64,000 nucleotides of DNA from the NCBI RefSeq assembly GCF_018408855.1, contig NZ_AP024322.1:620001-684000 (forward strand), given 5' to 3'. Of the stretch, positions 46,903-57,969 are shown piece after piece. The DNA comes from Caballeronia sp. NK8. Lineage in GTDB: Bacteria > Pseudomonadota > Gammaproteobacteria > Burkholderiales > Burkholderiaceae. The translations under genes and the position numbers were made by a program. The notes under the pieces were generated by a model. It did not search any database and was not told the origin of the DNA. It saw only the letters and a program-made list of their open reading frames with translations. Within the stretch, counting starts at the first letter, position 1. Every line of letters begins with the position of its first letter.

Positions 46903-48224
46903 GGCTGCATGGATTTCTGATCGGACAAACCGAAACGTTGCTCGCGGACGTATTGCGCTTTTCCGGCCCCGCCGACGCCGCGACGAGCCGCTTCTTCCGC
47001 GCCCATCCGAAGCTCGGACACGGGGAGCGCGGCGTGATCGCCGAAGCCGTGTTCGCCGTGCTGCGCCGGAAAATGGAGTTTTCGCATCTCGCGGAAAGCG
47101 GCAGCGGCAACCAGGCGCGCCGTCTCGCGCTGCTCGGGCTGATGCAGACCGCCGGGCTCTCCGCGCTGAAGCCGTTCGTTTCGGCGGACGAGTATCAATG
47201 GCTCGCGCAAGTCTCGAAGATCGAACCGGCGAGCCTGCCGGTGCGGGTGCGTACCAACCTGCCGCAATGGATCTACGACGCGATGGGCAAGCGTTTCGCG
47301 CCCGAGGAACTCGCGCAGCTCGCCGCCGCGCTGAACTATCCCGCGCCGCTCGACCTGCGCGTGAATCCGATCAAGGCGACGCGTGAAGCCGCGCTCAAGG
47401 CGCTGACCGAAGCGGGCATCGACGCGGGCGAAATGCCGTTCGCGCCGTTCGGCGTGCGCGTGGACGGCAAGCCCGCGCTGACGCGTCTCGCGCCGTTCCA
47501 GGAAGGCTGGATCGAGGTGCAGGATGAAGGCAGCCAGCTGCTCTGCTCACTGATGGCCCCGCGCCGCGGCGAAATGATCGTGGACTTCTGCGCGGGCGCG
47601 GGCGGCAAGACGCTCGCGCTCGGCGCGATGATGCGCTCGACCGGCCGTCTCTACGCGTTCGACGTGTCCGACCGCCGCCTCGCCAAGCTGAAGCCGCGCC
47701 TCGCGCGCAGCGGCTTGTCGAACGTGAATCCGGTGCTGATCGACAGCGAGCACGACGCGAAGATCAAGCGTCTCGCGGGCAAGATCGACCGCGTGCTCGT
47801 TGACGCGCCGTGCTCGGGTCTCGGTACGCTGCGCCGCAATCCGGACCTGAAGTGGCGCCAATCGCCCGCCACCGTCGCGGAACTGACGCCCAAGCAATTG
47901 TCGATTCTCACGAGCGCCGCGCGCCTCGTGAAGCCCGGCGGCCGCCTCGTCTACGCGACCTGCTCCATGCTCGAAGCGGAAAACGAGACCGTCGTGAAGC
48001 AGTTCCTCGAGACGCATCCGAATTTCCGTGTCGTGCCCGCGCGCGACGTGCTCGCGGAACAGCGCATCGATCTGGACACGGGCGAATTCCTCTCGCTGTG
48101 GCCGCACAAGCATGGCACTGACGGGTTCTTCGCGGCCGTGCTGGAGCGCGTGCCGGACGCCGCGAAAGCGCCAAAATCCCCGGAAGCGCCGGAAGCGCCG
48201 GAAGCGCCCGAAGAAACCGCGTAA
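46899..48224 (+). CDS. RsmB/NOP-family RNA (cytosine-5) methyltransferase
   Basis: The 441-aa SAM-dependent enzyme has FCAGAGGKTLALG (motif I), VLVDAPCSGLGTLRRNPDLKWR (motif IV with a catalytic-site Cys) and YATCSMLEAENE (motif VI with the nucleophile Cys). It probably methylates 16S rRNA; it lacks the NusB-like N-terminal domain of true RsmB, so the exact target is open. The C-terminus ends in a Pro-Glu-Ala repeat built from three exact 9-bp units at 48181-48207. It is coupled to purN by an ATGA overlap. Confidence 0.88.
   Translation: MRLHGFLIGQTETLLADVLRFSGPADAATSRFFRAHPKLGHGERGVIAEAVFAVLRRKMEFSHLAESGSGNQARRLALLGLMQTAGLSALKPFVSADEYQWLAQVSKIEPASLPVRVRTNLPQWIYDAMGKRFAPEELAQLAAALNYPAPLDLRVNPIKATREAALKALTEAGIDAGEMPFAPFGVRVDGKPALTRLAPFQEGWIEVQDEGSQLLCSLMAPRRGEMIVDFCAGAGGKTLALGAMMRSTGRLYAFDVSDRRLAKLKPRLARSGLSNVNPVLIDSEHDAKIKRLAGKIDRVLVDAPCSGLGTLRRNPDLKWRQSPATVAELTPKQLSILTSAARLVKPGGRLVYATCSMLEAENETVVKQFLETHPNFRVVPARDVLAEQRIDLDTGEFLSLWPHKHGTDGFFAAVLERVPDAAKAPKSPEAPEAPEAPEETA
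48181..48207 (+). repeat. Three tandem 9-bp units in the methyltransferase tail
   Basis: CGGAAGCGC is repeated exactly three times, followed by a one-base variant. It is in frame and encodes Glu-Ala-Pro units, so copy-number change would lengthen or shorten the tail without a frameshift. Confidence 0.8.
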
Positions 48225-48227
48225 GCA

Positions 48228-49592
48228 ATGCAGAACCGCTTCCTGAGCGAACTCTCCGCGCGGCTCTTTCGCGATTTCGGCGAGCCGGAAGTGATCTGGC
48301 AGGTAGCGGTTCTGCTCGGCCTGCTCGTGGTGGCCTGGTGGTGCGCGCGGCTGCTTCGCAAGAAGCTCGATGCACGCCGCCAGTCGCGCTTCGAAGCCGT
48401 GCGCTTCGGCGCGGAAAGTCTCAACAAGGCGCTGTTTCCGCTGCTCGGCACGATTTTCGTCTCGATCGCGCAGGTGGCGGTTGCGCCGTTCATCCACACG
48501 TCGTTCCTGCGTCTCGCGCTCGTGCCGCTGTGCGGCATCACCGTCATCTATACGATGCTGTACGTCGCGCGGCGCGTGTTCAGCCGCGGTCAGGCGGAGC
48601 ACCAGGCGAACGCGCTGCTGTATCTGTTCGAAAGACTCGTGACGGTGATCGTCTGGATCGCGATGCTCTTTACCGTCATGGGCATCCAGGACGACGTCGT
48701 GCACTGGATGGGAAGCGTGCGCTTCAACTTCGCAAACGCGCACATGACGCTGCTCTCGCTCGCCTCGGGCGTGCTGTGGGTGTGCGTGACGCTGATCGTC
48801 GCGATGTGGGCGGGCGCGCTGCTCGACGACCGGCTGATGCGCGCCCGCTCGCTCGACGCCAATCTCAAAGTGGTGCTCGCGCGCGTCGGCCGGGCGCTGA
48901 TGATCCTCGCCGCGATTCTGGTGAGTCTGTCGATCGTCGGCATCGACATCACGGTGCTCGGCGTGTTCGGCGGAGCACTGGGCGTCGGGCTCGGCTTCGG
49001 CTTGCAGAAGATCGCGAGCAATTACGTATCGGGCTTCATCATTCTGCTGGACCGCTCCTTGCGGCTCGGAGACATGATCAGCGTGAGCGGCAGCCAGGGC
49101 ACTGTCACGCAGATCCGCACGCGCTACACGGTCGTGCGCGGCCTCGATGGCATCGAGACGCTGATTCCGAACGAAAAGCTCATCACCGATGTGGTGCAGA
49201 ACCATTCGTCGTACCTTACGCGCGGCAACGCGAAGATCGCGGTGCAGGTGAGCTACCGTTGCGACGTCGAGCGCGCGATGCAATTGCTGGTCGAAGCGAC
49301 GCAGGGCGTCGAACGCGTCCTGCAGGACCCGGCGCCCGCCGCGCTGCTCGCGAGTTTCGGCGCGGACGGCATCAATCTGGAGCTGAGTTTCTGGATCGAG
49401 GAGGCCGCGAAGGGCACGGGCGGCGTAAAGTCGCATGTCAATCGCGCGGTATGGCGGTTATTCTCGGAACATGGCATTGAAATTCCGTACGCCCAGCGCG
49501 AAATAAGGATTGTCGATGCCGTGTCCCGGGCAAGCAGCGAATCGGTACTTAATGCCGAAAATCGCGAGCAGGGCGCCGCACCAGCGGCCTGA
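48228..49592 (+). CDS. Mechanosensitive ion channel (MscS family)
   Basis: The 454-aa inner-membrane protein has five or six hydrophobic segments and then the MscS core: pore helix GVFGGALGVGLGFGLQKIASNYVSGFIILLDRS, beta domain RLGDMISVSGSQGTVTQIRTRYTVVR, and NEKLITDVVQNHS. It opens under membrane tension to release solutes. It lies 3 bp after the methyltransferase gene. The first about 100 residues are an extra membrane region compared with E. coli MscS. Confidence 0.92.
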   Translation: MQNRFLSELSARLFRDFGEPEVIWQVAVLLGLLVVAWWCARLLRKKLDARRQSRFEAVRFGAESLNKALFPLLGTIFVSIAQVAVAPFIHTSFLRLALVPLCGITVIYTMLYVARRVFSRGQAEHQANALLYLFERLVTVIVWIAMLFTVMGIQDDVVHWMGSVRFNFANAHMTLLSLASGVLWVCVTLIVAMWAGALLDDRLMRARSLDANLKVVLARVGRALMILAAILVSLSIVGIDITVLGVFGGALGVGLGFGLQKIASNYVSGFIILLDRSLRLGDMISVSGSQGTVTQIRTRYTVVRGLDGIETLIPNEKLITDVVQNHSSYLTRGNAKIAVQVSYRCDVERAMQLLVEATQGVERVLQDPAPAALLASFGADGINLELSFWIEEAAKGTGGVKSHVNRAVWRLFSEHGIEIPYAQREIRIVDAVSRASSESVLNAENREQGAAPAA

Positions 49593-49830
49593 CCGGCGGC
49601 GTTGGCTCGATCTTTCGATTTGACCGGCGAATCAACCTCAATTCGGGGCGTGAGTTTTTCCTCGTTTTGCTACGATTCAAAAAATTTCACCTTTAGGACA
49701 AAGACTTGGAACGCATGCAGTAGAATGCGATCGAACTTGCGCACGTTTCTTTCATGTGCACAACAAGTTGCCCAACGTCAGTTTTACTGGCCATTTTTCC
49801 CGAATTTCACAGCTACCCAGGTAAACCGCC

Positions 49831-51027
49831 TTGCTGAATTCTTCCCTCGAATTTCTCGCCAACGGATTGCTCGACTTTTCCTGGTGGCAGATTCTGTTGT
49901 TCACGCTTGCGACGACGCACGTCACGATCGCCGGCGTCACGATCTATCTGCACCGTTGCCAGGCGCACCGCGCGCTGGACCTGCATCCGGCCGCGAGCCA
50001 CTTCTTCCGTTTCTGGCTGTGGATGACCACGGGCATGCTGACCGGCCAGTGGGCGGCGATCCATCGCAAGCACCACGCCAAATGCGAGACCGAGGAAGAT
50101 CCGCACAGCCCGCAGACGCGCGGCATCTGGAAGGTGCTGCTCGAAGGCGCGGAACTCTATCGCACCGAAGCGAAGAACGAAGAAACGATGCGCAAGTTCA
50201 GCCACGGCACGCCGAACGACTGGATCGAGCGCAATATCTACACGCGTTACCCGATTCTCGGCATCAGCGTCATGATGGTGATCGATGTCGCGCTGTTCGG
50301 CATCGTCGGGCTGTCGGTGTGGGCCGTGCAGATGATCTGGATTCCGTTCTGGGCGGCGGGCGTCGTAAACGGCCTCGCGCACTGGTGGGGCTATCGCAAC
50401 TTCAATTCGGCGGATGCGTCGACGAACATCTTCCCGCTCGGCATCCTGATCGGCGGCGAAGAACTGCACAACAATCACCACACGTTCGCGACCTCCGCGA
50501 AGCTGTCGAGCAAGTGGTACGAGTTCGACATCGGCTGGATGTATATCCGCCTGATGTCGATGGTCGGTCTCGCGAAGGTGAAAAAGGTCGCGCCGACGCC
50601 GAAGCTCGCCGCGAGCAAGGCCGTCGTGGATCAGGACACGCTGCAAGCCGTGCTGTCGAACCGCTACGAAGTGATGGCGCGTTACGGCAAGGCGCTCAAG
50701 CGCGCCTACGCGCAGGAACTCGCGAAGCTGAAGGAAGCCGGCGCGCGCGAGAAGTATCAATTGATGCGCGGCGCGCGTACGTGGTTCCACAAGGAAGAAG
50801 ACGGCCTGAACGAGCCGCAGCTGAAGCAGTTGCCGGAACTCACGTCGGATAACCAGAAGCTGCGCACGTTCATCGAGCTGCGCAAGGATCTGGCGGCGAT
50901 GTGGGACCGCTCCAACGCCTCGCGCGAGCAGCTCGTGACGCAATTGCAGGACTGGTGCCATCGCGCGGAAGAGAGCGGCATCAAGGCGTTGCAGGATTTC
51001 GCGTTGCGTCTGCGCCGCTACGCCTGA
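49831..51027 (+). CDS. Acyl-CoA/lipid desaturase with C-terminal extension
   Basis: The 398-aa membrane desaturase has the three His boxes HRCQAH (about 42-47), HRKHHAKCETEEDPH (about 80) and HNNHH (about 212-216), which hold two irons. It places a double bond in fatty acyl chains, tuning membrane fluidity. Start is TTG after AGGT. After about residue 250 there is a charged helical extension of about 145 residues, ending DWCHRAEESGIKALQDFALR, which recalls the C-terminal part of ISL3-type transposases. A terminator follows. Confidence 0.9.
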   Translation: MLNSSLEFLANGLLDFSWWQILLFTLATTHVTIAGVTIYLHRCQAHRALDLHPAASHFFRFWLWMTTGMLTGQWAAIHRKHHAKCETEEDPHSPQTRGIWKVLLEGAELYRTEAKNEETMRKFSHGTPNDWIERNIYTRYPILGISVMMVIDVALFGIVGLSVWAVQMIWIPFWAAGVVNGLAHWWGYRNFNSADASTNIFPLGILIGGEELHNNHHTFATSAKLSSKWYEFDIGWMYIRLMSMVGLAKVKKVAPTPKLAASKAVVDQDTLQAVLSNRYEVMARYGKALKRAYAQELAKLKEAGAREKYQLMRGARTWFHKEEDGLNEPQLKQLPELTSDNQKLRTFIELRKDLAAMWDRSNASREQLVTQLQDWCHRAEESGIKALQDFALRLRRYA

Positions 51028-51061
51028 CGCGCGATATCCGTTAAAATTTAAGGACGTCACA

Positions 51062-51091
51062 AGACCCCGCTCTGGCGGGGTCTTTGTTTTT
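51062..51091 (+). terminator. Terminator after the desaturase gene
   Basis: AGACCCCGC (51062-51070), loop TCTG, GCGGGGTCT (51075-51083), then TTGTTTTT. It ends the desaturase transcript before nadA. Confidence 0.9.
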
Positions 51092-51141
51092 GGGCGGCCG
51101 TTTTCGCATCGCGTGGTTGGCATGGAGCAGGGGACAGGGAC

Positions 51142-52269
51142 ATGGAAGCGATCAGGAGTGTCGAGTACGACCGGCCGCAAGGCCTGACGTGTGGAGTGGG
51201 CGAGGCGTGGGCGCGGGTGCCCGGCACGCCCTCGCCGGAGGAGCGGCGCGAGTTGAAGGAGCGCATTCGCGCGCTTCTGAAGCGGGAGCAGGCTGTGCTC
51301 GTCGCGCATTATTACGTCGATGCCGAACTCCAGGAGCTTGCCGACGAAACCGGCGGCTGCGTCGCCGATTCGCTGGAAATGGCGCGCTTCGGCCGCGACC
51401 ACGCGGCGAAGACGCTGGTTGTCGCGGGCGTGCGCTTCATGGGCGAGACCTCGAAGATCCTGAGCCCGGACAAGCGCGTGCTGATGCCCGATCTCGACGC
51501 GACCTGTTCGCTCGATCTCGGCTGCCCCCCCGATGAATTCTCCGCGTTCTGCGACGCGCATCCTGATCGCACGGTCGTCGTGTACGCGAATACGAGCGCG
51601 GCAGTGAAGGCGCGCGCGGACTGGATGGTCACATCGTCGATCGGGCTCGAGATCGTCGCGGACCTGCACGCGCGCGGCGAGAAGATCCTGTGGGCGCCGG
51701 ACCGTCACCTCGGCGGTTACATTCAAAAGAAGACCGGCGCGGACATGCTGTTGTGGCAGGGTTCGTGTCTCGTCCACGACGAATTCAAAGGCATCGAGCT
51801 CGACCTGCTGCGCCACGAATATCCCGACGCGAAGATTCTCGTGCATCCGGAATCGCCGGAAGGGGTCGTCGCGCTCGCGGATGTCGTCGGCTCGACCACG
51901 CAACTGATCGACGCCGCCGTGAAGCTCGACGCGAAGCGCTTCATCGTCGCGACGGACCTCGGGATTCTGCACAAGATGCGGCTTGCCGCGCCCGGCAAGA
52001 CGTTCATCGAAGCGCCGACTGCCGGCAACAGCGCGACCTGCAAGAGCTGCGCGCATTGTCCGTGGATGGCGATGAACGGCCTCGCCAATCTCGCAGACGT
52101 GCTGGAGCGCGGTCACAACGAGATTCACGTCGATCCGGCGATCGGGCTGCGTGCGCGCGTGCCGATCGACCGCATGCTCGACTTCGCCGCGCGTCACAAG
52201 AAGCGCGTGCAGGCGAGCGGCGATCTGGCGAAAGACACCACGCTGTTCTCGAACGTCGGAGCCGCGTAA
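51142..52269 (+). CDS. nadA: Quinolinate synthase
   Basis: The 375-aa enzyme condenses iminoaspartate with dihydroxyacetone phosphate to quinolinate, using a 4Fe-4S cluster. Family features are [37 protein letters not shown] and [15 protein letters not shown], which supply the cluster cysteines. GGGACAGGGAC precedes the ATG. It overlaps nadC by one base (TAATG). Confidence 0.96.
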   Translation: MEAIRSVEYDRPQGLTCGVGEAWARVPGTPSPEERRELKERIRALLKREQAVLVAHYYVDAELQELADETGGCVADSLEMARFGRDHAAKTLVVAGVRFMGETSKILSPDKRVLMPDLDATCSLDLGCPPDEFSAFCDAHPDRTVVVYANTSAAVKARADWMVTSSIGLEIVADLHARGEKILWAPDRHLGGYIQKKTGADMLLWQGSCLVHDEFKGIELDLLRHEYPDAKILVHPESPEGVVALADVVGSTTQLIDAAVKLDAKRFIVATDLGILHKMRLAAPGKTFIEAPTAGNSATCKSCAHCPWMAMNGLANLADVLERGHNEIHVDPAIGLRARVPIDRMLDFAARHKKRVQASGDLAKDTTLFSNVGAA

Positions 52270-53153
52270 TGACGTGTCCAGCGACGTATCCAGCGATTTT
52301 CGAGGAAGTCCGCAACCAATACGGCGCGGCGTTCGACGCGGCGCTCGCGCGCAATGTCTTCGATGCCCTCGATGAAGACGTCGGCAGCGGCGATGTCACC
52401 GGCCGTCTCGTGCCGGCCGATTCGCGGCGCACGGCGCGCATCATCGTGCGCGAGGATGCCGTGCTGTGCGGCGCGCCCTGGTTCGACGAAGTGATGCGCC
52501 GCGTCGATCCGTCGATCGAAGTCGAATGGCAGTATCGGGAAGGCGCGCGCATGGCGGCGAATTCGCCGGTCGTGCTGCTGCACGGTACGTCGCGCTCGCT
52601 GCTCACCGCGGAGCGTAACGGACTCAATTTCCTGCAATTGCTGTCGGGCGTTGCGACGGCGACGCGCCGCTATGTCGATGCGATCGAAGGCACGCGCGCG
52701 CGCATCCTCGATACGCGCAAGACGCTGCCCGGCTTGCGGCTCGCGCAGAAGTACGCGGTGCGAGTGGGCGGCGGCGCGAACCAGCGCCTCGCGCTCTACG
52801 ACGGCATTCTGATCAAGGAAAACCACATCGCGGCAGCGGGCGGCGTCGGTGCGGCGATGGACGCGGCGCTCGCGCTGAATTCAGGCGTGCCGGTCCAGAT
52901 CGAAGTGGAAACGCTCGAACAGCTCGAAACGGCGCTCGCACATCGCGCGGAATCGGTCCTGCTCGACAACTTCACGCTCGACATGATGCGCGATGCCGTG
53001 CGCATCACGGCGGGCCGCGCGTTGCTCGAAGTGTCCGGTGGCGTGAACTTCGACACAGTCCGCGCGATCGCTGAAACCGGCGTGGACCGCATTTCCATCG
53101 GCGCGCTCACGAAGGACGTGCGCGCGACCGATTTCTCGATGCGTCTCGTCTAG
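52269..53153 (+). CDS. nadC: Nicotinate-nucleotide pyrophosphorylase (carboxylating)
   Basis: The 294-aa quinolinate phosphoribosyltransferase makes nicotinate mononucleotide. [52 protein letters not shown] and [10 protein letters not shown] are all present. The start is the ATG overlapping the nadA stop; the longer open frame upstream is a shadow of nadA. Its 3' end overlaps the convergent nadB stop by 4 bp. Confidence 0.96.
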   Translation: MTCPATYPAIFEEVRNQYGAAFDAALARNVFDALDEDVGSGDVTGRLVPADSRRTARIIVREDAVLCGAPWFDEVMRRVDPSIEVEWQYREGARMAANSPVVLLHGTSRSLLTAERNGLNFLQLLSGVATATRRYVDAIEGTRARILDTRKTLPGLRLAQKYAVRVGGGANQRLALYDGILIKENHIAAAGGVGAAMDAALALNSGVPVQIEVETLEQLETALAHRAESVLLDNFTLDMMRDAVRITAGRALLEVSGGVNFDTVRAIAETGVDRISIGALTKDVRATDFSMRLV

Positions 53154-54748
53154 ATCGCCGTGCGGCGCGCGGCCGGCGGCATCAGTACCGTCGGCAACGC
53201 TTTCGGCAAAGTCCCGGGCCAGTCGCGGCTGTAGTGCAGGCCGCGGCTCTCGCGCCGCGAGCACGCGCTTTCCACGATCAACGACGCTACATCGACGAGA
53301 TTGCGCAACTCCAGCAGATCCCGGCTTACCTTGAAGTTCGCGTAATACTCGTGGATTTCGTCGCGCAGCAGTGCGATTCGATGTTGCGCGCGCGCAAGGC
53401 GCTTGTCCGTGCGCACGATGCCCACGTAGTTCCACATCAGACGCCGTAGCTCGTCCCAGTTGTGCGCGACGACGACTTCCTCGTCCGGATCGGACACGCG
53501 GCTTTCATCCCAGTCGGGCAATTCGGCGTGGCAGCCGTTCGAGAACCCATCCGCTTCGATCGCGTGCGCCGCCGCGCGGCCGATCACGAGGCATTCCAGC
53601 AGCGAGTTGCTCGCGAGCCGGTTCGCGCCGTGCAGCCCCGTGTACGACGTCTCGCCGACCGCGTACAGCCCCGGACGATCCGTGCGCCCGGCGAGATCGG
53701 TGACGACGCCGCCGCACGTGTAGTGCGCGGCGGGCACGACAGGAATCGGCTGCTTCGCGATATCGATGCCGAATTCGCGGCAGCGCGCGAGGATCGTCGG
53801 AAAGTGCTCTTCGAGAAACGCGCGTGGCTGATGGCTGATGTCGAGATACACGCAGTCGATGCCGCGCTTCTTGATCTCGAAGTCGATCGCCCGCGCGACG
53901 ATATCGCGCGGCGCGAGTTCGGCGCGTTCGTCGTGCGCGGGCATGAAGCGCGTGCCGTCCGGCAGGCGCAGGACGCCGCCTTCGCCGCGCACCGCTTCGG
54001 AAATGAGGAACGACTTCGCGTACGGATGGAACAGGCAGGTCGGATGGAACTGGATGAACTCCATGTTCGCGACACGGCAGCCCGCGCGCCACGCCATCGC
54101 GATGCCGTCGCCGGTCGCGGTGTCGGGGTTCGTCGTGTAGAGATAGACCTTGCCCGCGCCGCCCGTCGCGAGCACCGTGTGCGGCGCCTGAATGGTCACC
54201 GTGCGGCCCGAGTTCACGTCCAGCGCGTAGAGTCCGTGGCAGCGGTGGCCGGGCAGCCCGAGCCGGTCGGACGTGATCAGGTCGATCGCGTAATGATCTT
54301 CGAGAACGGTGATGTTCGGATGATTGCGCACGCGCTCGCTGAGCGTCGTGACGACCGCGTGGCCGGTGGCGTCCGCCGCGTGAATGATGCGGCGATGGCT
54401 GTGGCCGCCTTCGCGCGTCAGATGGAATCCGAGTTCGGCCGAGACATCACGCGTGAAGGGCACGCCTTCGTCGATGAGCCATTCGATCGCCGCGCGCCCG
54501 TTCTCGACGATGAAGCGTGTCGCCGCTTCGTCGCACAGGCCGCCGCCCGCGATGAGCGTATCGCCGACATGGTTATCGACGCTGTCGGCCGAATCCAGCA
54601 CGGCCGCGATGCCGCCCTGCGCCCAGTCGCTCGCCCCGACGCTCGCCGCGCGCTTGGCGAGGATCGCGACCCGCCGCGTTTCCGCCAGATTCAGCGCGAC
54701 GCTCAGTCCCGCAAGCCCGCTCCCTACGATCGCCACATCGAAATTCAT
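53150..54748 (-). CDS. nadB: L-aspartate oxidase
   Basis: The 532-aa flavoenzyme makes iminoaspartate, the substrate of NadA. The FAD site [19 protein letters not shown] lies at the N-terminus, then [36 protein letters not shown] and [21 protein letters not shown]. It faces nadA-nadC, so the three de novo NAD genes form a convergent locus. Confidence 0.96.
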   Translation of the reverse strand: MNFDVAIVGSGLAGLSVALNLAETRRVAILAKRAASVGASDWAQGGIAAVLDSADSVDNHVGDTLIAGGGLCDEAATRFIVENGRAAIEWLIDEGVPFTRDVSAELGFHLTREGGHSHRRIIHAADATGHAVVTTLSERVRNHPNITVLEDHYAIDLITSDRLGLPGHRCHGLYALDVNSGRTVTIQAPHTVLATGGAGKVYLYTTNPDTATGDGIAMAWRAGCRVANMEFIQFHPTCLFHPYAKSFLISEAVRGEGGVLRLPDGTRFMPAHDERAELAPRDIVARAIDFEIKKRGIDCVYLDISHQPRAFLEEHFPTILARCREFGIDIAKQPIPVVPAAHYTCGGVVTDLAGRTDRPGLYAVGETSYTGLHGANRLASNSLLECLVIGRAAAHAIEADGFSNGCHAELPDWDESRVSDPDEEVVVAHNWDELRRLMWNYVGIVRTDKRLARAQHRIALLRDEIHEYYANFKVSRDLLELRNLVDVASLIVESACSRRESRGLHYSRDWPGTLPKALPTVLMPPAARRTAI

Positions 54749-54871
54749 GCTGCCGGTTCTCCGTCCGTGTTCTCATTGATAGCCGGCAAGCATACCCCGC
54801 GTGAACAATCAGTGACAGTTAAAACCCCCGCACGATCGTGTGTAAAGCGCGTGAAAGCGGGGCCAAAAAGC

Positions 54872-54900
54872 AAAAAGCCCCGCGATTTGCGGGGCTTTTT
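54872..54900. terminator. Terminator of rpmB-rpmG
   Basis: AAAAAGCCCCGC (54872-54883), loop GATTT, GCGGGGCTTTTT (54889-54900). It lies 33 bp after the rpmG stop on the minus strand and before nadB. The palindrome has T-runs on both strands. Confidence 0.9.
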
Positions 54901-54933
54901 GTTGTCTTCGTACAGTAATCTCAAAATCAAGGG

Positions 54934-55101
54934 TTACTTGATCTTGGTTTCCTTGTACTCAACGTGCTTGCGGACGACGGGATCAAATTTCTTGATCAGC
55001 ATCTTTTCCGGCATGTTGCGCTTGTTCTTGGTCGTCGTGTAGAAGTGACCCGTGCCTGCGGTCGATTCCAGCTTGATCTTGTCGCGTGCGCCCTTGGCCA
55101 T
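54934..55101 (-). CDS. rpmG: 50S ribosomal protein L33
   Basis: The 55-aa protein [20 protein letters not shown]...[11 protein letters not shown] is a standard proteobacterial L33 of the type without zinc cysteines. It lies 11 bp after rpmB on the minus strand and a terminator follows. Confidence 0.96.
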
Positions 55102-55112
55102 ATGCGTGCTCC

Positions 55113-55346
55113 TTAGATTTCACCGCGTGCGCGCAGGTCTGCGAGCACGGCGTCAATACCGTTCTTGTCGATCAGGCGCAGACCGGCGTTCGAAACGCGC
55201 AGACGGACCCAGCGATTTTCGCTTTCAACGAAGAAACGGCGGTTCTGCAGGTTCGGCAGGAAACGACGCTTGGTCTTGTTGTTTGCGTGGGAAACGTTGT
55301 TGCCCGACATCGGGCCTTTCCCAGTTACTTGGCATACGCGTGCCAT
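55113..55346 (-). CDS. rpmB: 50S ribosomal protein L28
   Basis: The 77-aa protein begins [20 protein letters not shown] and has [16 protein letters not shown], normal for L28. The start is ATG 55346; the longer open frame upstream is not coding. The rpmB-rpmG pair is one transcript. The 231-bp gap to radC holds its promoter region and no other gene I can see. Confidence 0.96.
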
Positions 55347-55577
55347 GAGGACACTCCTAATACACGTTGAGTCTGAATCGAACGCTCGAAGGAAAGGCGC
55401 TTTCGCGCACTTTCGTTTTTCGATGCCTCTTATCGCCCAATTTGCCGATCGGGGACTTGGCAGCACGGTTATGCCAATGAGGACCGCGTACGTTCAGAGC
55501 AGGCGGGTTGAGAAAAGCAAACGTGGATTCTAGCAGGAAAAACGCTGCAATATCAAACCTTTTATGGCTTCCGTGCC

Positions 55578-56324
55578 TCACAGCCAGCCGTGGCGCGCAA
55601 ACGAGAAGACATCGTTGGCCGCGACGACGATGTGATCGAGCAGCTGGACGTCGATGAGCGTCAGCGCGTCCTGCAGCGTTTTGGTCAGCCGCCGGTCGTT
55701 GGCGCTGGGCGCGACGCCGCCCGACGGGTGATTATGCGCGACGATCAGCCCGGCCGCGTTGAGCGTGAGCGCGCGCCGCACGATCTCGCGCGGATAGACC
55801 GCCACGCGCGTGAGCGAGCCGCGCGCGGATTCTTCGGCGTGCAGCAACTGATGACGCGCGTCCAGATACAGACAGACGAATACTTCATAGGGCCGCGTGC
55901 CGATCAGCATGCGCAGATAATCCTCGACCGCGCCCGGCGCATTCAGCAGCGCGCGATCCTGCGCCTTCTCCGCCAGCGCCCGCCGGCACAGTTCGGATAC
56001 GGCCAGAAGCGTCGCCGCGCGCGCCGGCCCGATGCCGCGCTGTTCGCGCAGTTCCACCGACGACGCTTCCAGCACGTTGCGCAGCGAGCCGAAACGCAGC
56101 AGCAGCTCACGCGCGACATCGACGGCGCTTGCGCCCGGCCGGCCGGTGCGCAGGAACAAGGCGAACAGTTCCGCGTCCGACAGAGCGCCCGGGCCCGTGT
56201 CGAGCAGCCTTTCGCGCGGCCGGTCGCCGCGTGCCCACTTGCGGATCGGCACATGGGGCGCGATGAGAGAGAGGTCCGCTGCGGGCGCCGGCGGCGGCGC
56301 CACGAGCCGCAGATCGGCGCTCAT
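55578..56324 (-). CDS. radC: RadC-family JAB-domain DNA repair protein
   Basis: The 248-aa protein has an N-terminal helix-hairpin-helix region ([45 protein letters not shown]) and a C-terminal JAB/MPN+ metal site [19 protein letters not shown]. The true biochemical role of RadC is unsettled. ATG 56324 is chosen because GGAGGG precedes it; the longer frame from 56396 lacks a ribosome site. Divergent from fkpB. Confidence 0.93.
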   Translation of the reverse strand: MSADLRLVAPPPAPAADLSLIAPHVPIRKWARGDRPRERLLDTGPGALSDAELFALFLRTGRPGASAVDVARELLLRFGSLRNVLEASSVELREQRGIGPARAATLLAVSELCRRALAEKAQDRALLNAPGAVEDYLRMLIGTRPYEVFVCLYLDARHQLLHAEESARGSLTRVAVYPREIVRRALTLNAAGLIVAHNHPSGGVAPSANDRRLTKTLQDALTLIDVQLLDHIVVAANDVFSFARHGWL

Positions 56325-56528
56325 CGCGACCCTCCGGGACGTCTTGTCGCGCGGGCGAGCGCACGCAGGACATCGCCGCGTGACACGTCCCGACACAACT
56401 CTGTCTTACAATAGCGGCTTTGGCGCCCGATTTGCACCGGCGCCGCGCGGTTCGCTGCTTCGCGCCGAAGAGCCGCCCCATGCGGAGCCCACGCTCTGCC
56501 TTCAAATGAACGGCCACATCCAATACTC

Positions 56529-56984
56529 ATGAGCATCATCGATATCTCCGAGGTGAAACCCGGTTCGCACGTCACGCTTCATTACCGGCTCGCGCTTGCC
56601 GATGGTGCCGACATCGTCAACACGTTCGCCGACAAGCCCGCGACGCTCCTGCTCGGCGCAGGCCAGCTCGCGGAACCACTGGAAGAGATTCTGCAGGGCC
56701 TCAAGGTCGGCCACCATTCGACCTTTCAGCTAACGCCCGATCAGGCGTTCGGTCCGCGCAACCCGGAGCTGGTCCAGTGGGTGTCGCTTGCGACGCTGCG
56801 CGAAAACAGCATGATCGGCGAGGATTTTTCGCCCGGCGATCTCGTCGAATTCAACGCGCCGAACGGCGGACGCTACGCGGGCGTGCTGAAGGAAGTCGGC
56901 GAAACCGCGGCGCTGTTCGACTTCAACCACCCGCTCGCGGGCCAGGCGCTCGTCTTCGAAGTGAAAATCATCGGGATTCTGTAA
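56529..56984 (+). CDS. fkpB: FKBP-type peptidyl-prolyl cis-trans isomerase (SlpA type)
   Basis: The 151-aa protein has the FKBP core with [19 protein letters not shown] and the inserted-flap region [16 protein letters not shown]. It eases prolyl isomerisation and has chaperone activity in the cytoplasm. ispH begins 2 bp after its stop, a pairing common in proteobacteria. Confidence 0.94.
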   Translation: MSIIDISEVKPGSHVTLHYRLALADGADIVNTFADKPATLLLGAGQLAEPLEEILQGLKVGHHSTFQLTPDQAFGPRNPELVQWVSLATLRENSMIGEDFSPGDLVEFNAPNGGRYAGVLKEVGETAALFDFNHPLAGQALVFEVKIIGIL

Positions 56985-56986
56985 CC

Positions 56987-57949
56987 ATGATTGAAAGCCT
57001 CAACGAAGTTCAGACCGACGTCGAAATCCTGCTCGCGCAGCCGCGCGGGTTCTGCGCGGGCGTCGATCGCGCGATCGAAATCGTCGAGCGCGCCATCAAG
57101 CTGTTCGGCGCGCCGATCTACGTGCGCCACGAGATCGTCCATAACGCGTATGTCGTCGCGGATCTGCGCAAGAAGGGCGCGATCTTCATCGAAGAGCTCT
57201 CCGACGTCCCCGAAGGCGCCACGCTGATCTTCAGCGCGCACGGCGTCTCGAAGGCGGTGCGCGGCGAAGCGGAAGCGCGCGGTCTGCGCGTGTTCGACGC
57301 GACTTGCCCGCTCGTGACCAAGGTGCATATCGAAGTGGCGAAGATGCGCCAGGAAGGCTTCGATATCGTGATGATCGGCCACAAGGGTCATCCGGAAGTC
57401 GAAGGCACGATGGGTCAATCGGGCGAGGGCATGCATCTCGTCGAGGATATCGAGGACGTGCTGAAGCTCGATCTGCCCGACCCGCAGCGCATCGCGTACG
57501 TCACGCAGACCACGCTGTCCGTCGACGACGCGTCGGCGATCATCGACGCGCTCAAGGCCAAATATCCGGACGTCAAGGAGCCGAAGAAGCAGGACATCTG
57601 CTATGCGACGCAGAACCGCCAGGACGCGGTGAAGTTCCTCGCGCCGCAATGCGATGTCGTGATCGTCGTCGGCAGCCCGAACAGCTCGAATTCGAGCCGT
57701 CTGCGCGAAGTGGCCGAGAAGCGCGGCATTCCCGCCTATATGGTGGACTCGCCGACGCAGATCGATCCGCAATGGGTCGAAGGCAAGAAGCGCATCGGCG
57801 TGACGGCGGGCGCCTCGGCGCCGGAAGTGCTGGCGCAGGCGGTCATCGCGCGCTTGCGCGAACTCGGCGTGCGCAATGTGCGTTCGCTCGAGGGCATCGA
57901 GGAGACGATCTCCTTTCCGCTGCCGCGCGGCCTCTCGCTGCCGCAATGA
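56987..57949 (+). CDS. ispH: 4-hydroxy-3-methylbut-2-enyl diphosphate reductase
   Basis: The 320-aa enzyme is the last step of the MEP pathway, giving IPP and DMAPP. Its three 4Fe-4S cysteines are in [26 protein letters not shown] and [21 protein letters not shown] [13 protein letters not shown] 56987 follows the fkpB TAA by 2 bp; an earlier open frame is a shadow. A terminator follows. Confidence 0.96.
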   Translation: MIESLNEVQTDVEILLAQPRGFCAGVDRAIEIVERAIKLFGAPIYVRHEIVHNAYVVADLRKKGAIFIEELSDVPEGATLIFSAHGVSKAVRGEAEARGLRVFDATCPLVTKVHIEVAKMRQEGFDIVMIGHKGHPEVEGTMGQSGEGMHLVEDIEDVLKLDLPDPQRIAYVTQTTLSVDDASAIIDALKAKYPDVKEPKKQDICYATQNRQDAVKFLAPQCDVVIVVGSPNSSNSSRLREVAEKRGIPAYMVDSPTQIDPQWVEGKKRIGVTAGASAPEVLAQAVIARLRELGVRNVRSLEGIEETISFPLPRGLSLPQ

Positions 57950-57969
57950 TTTCGACGAGTTCTTCGAGA

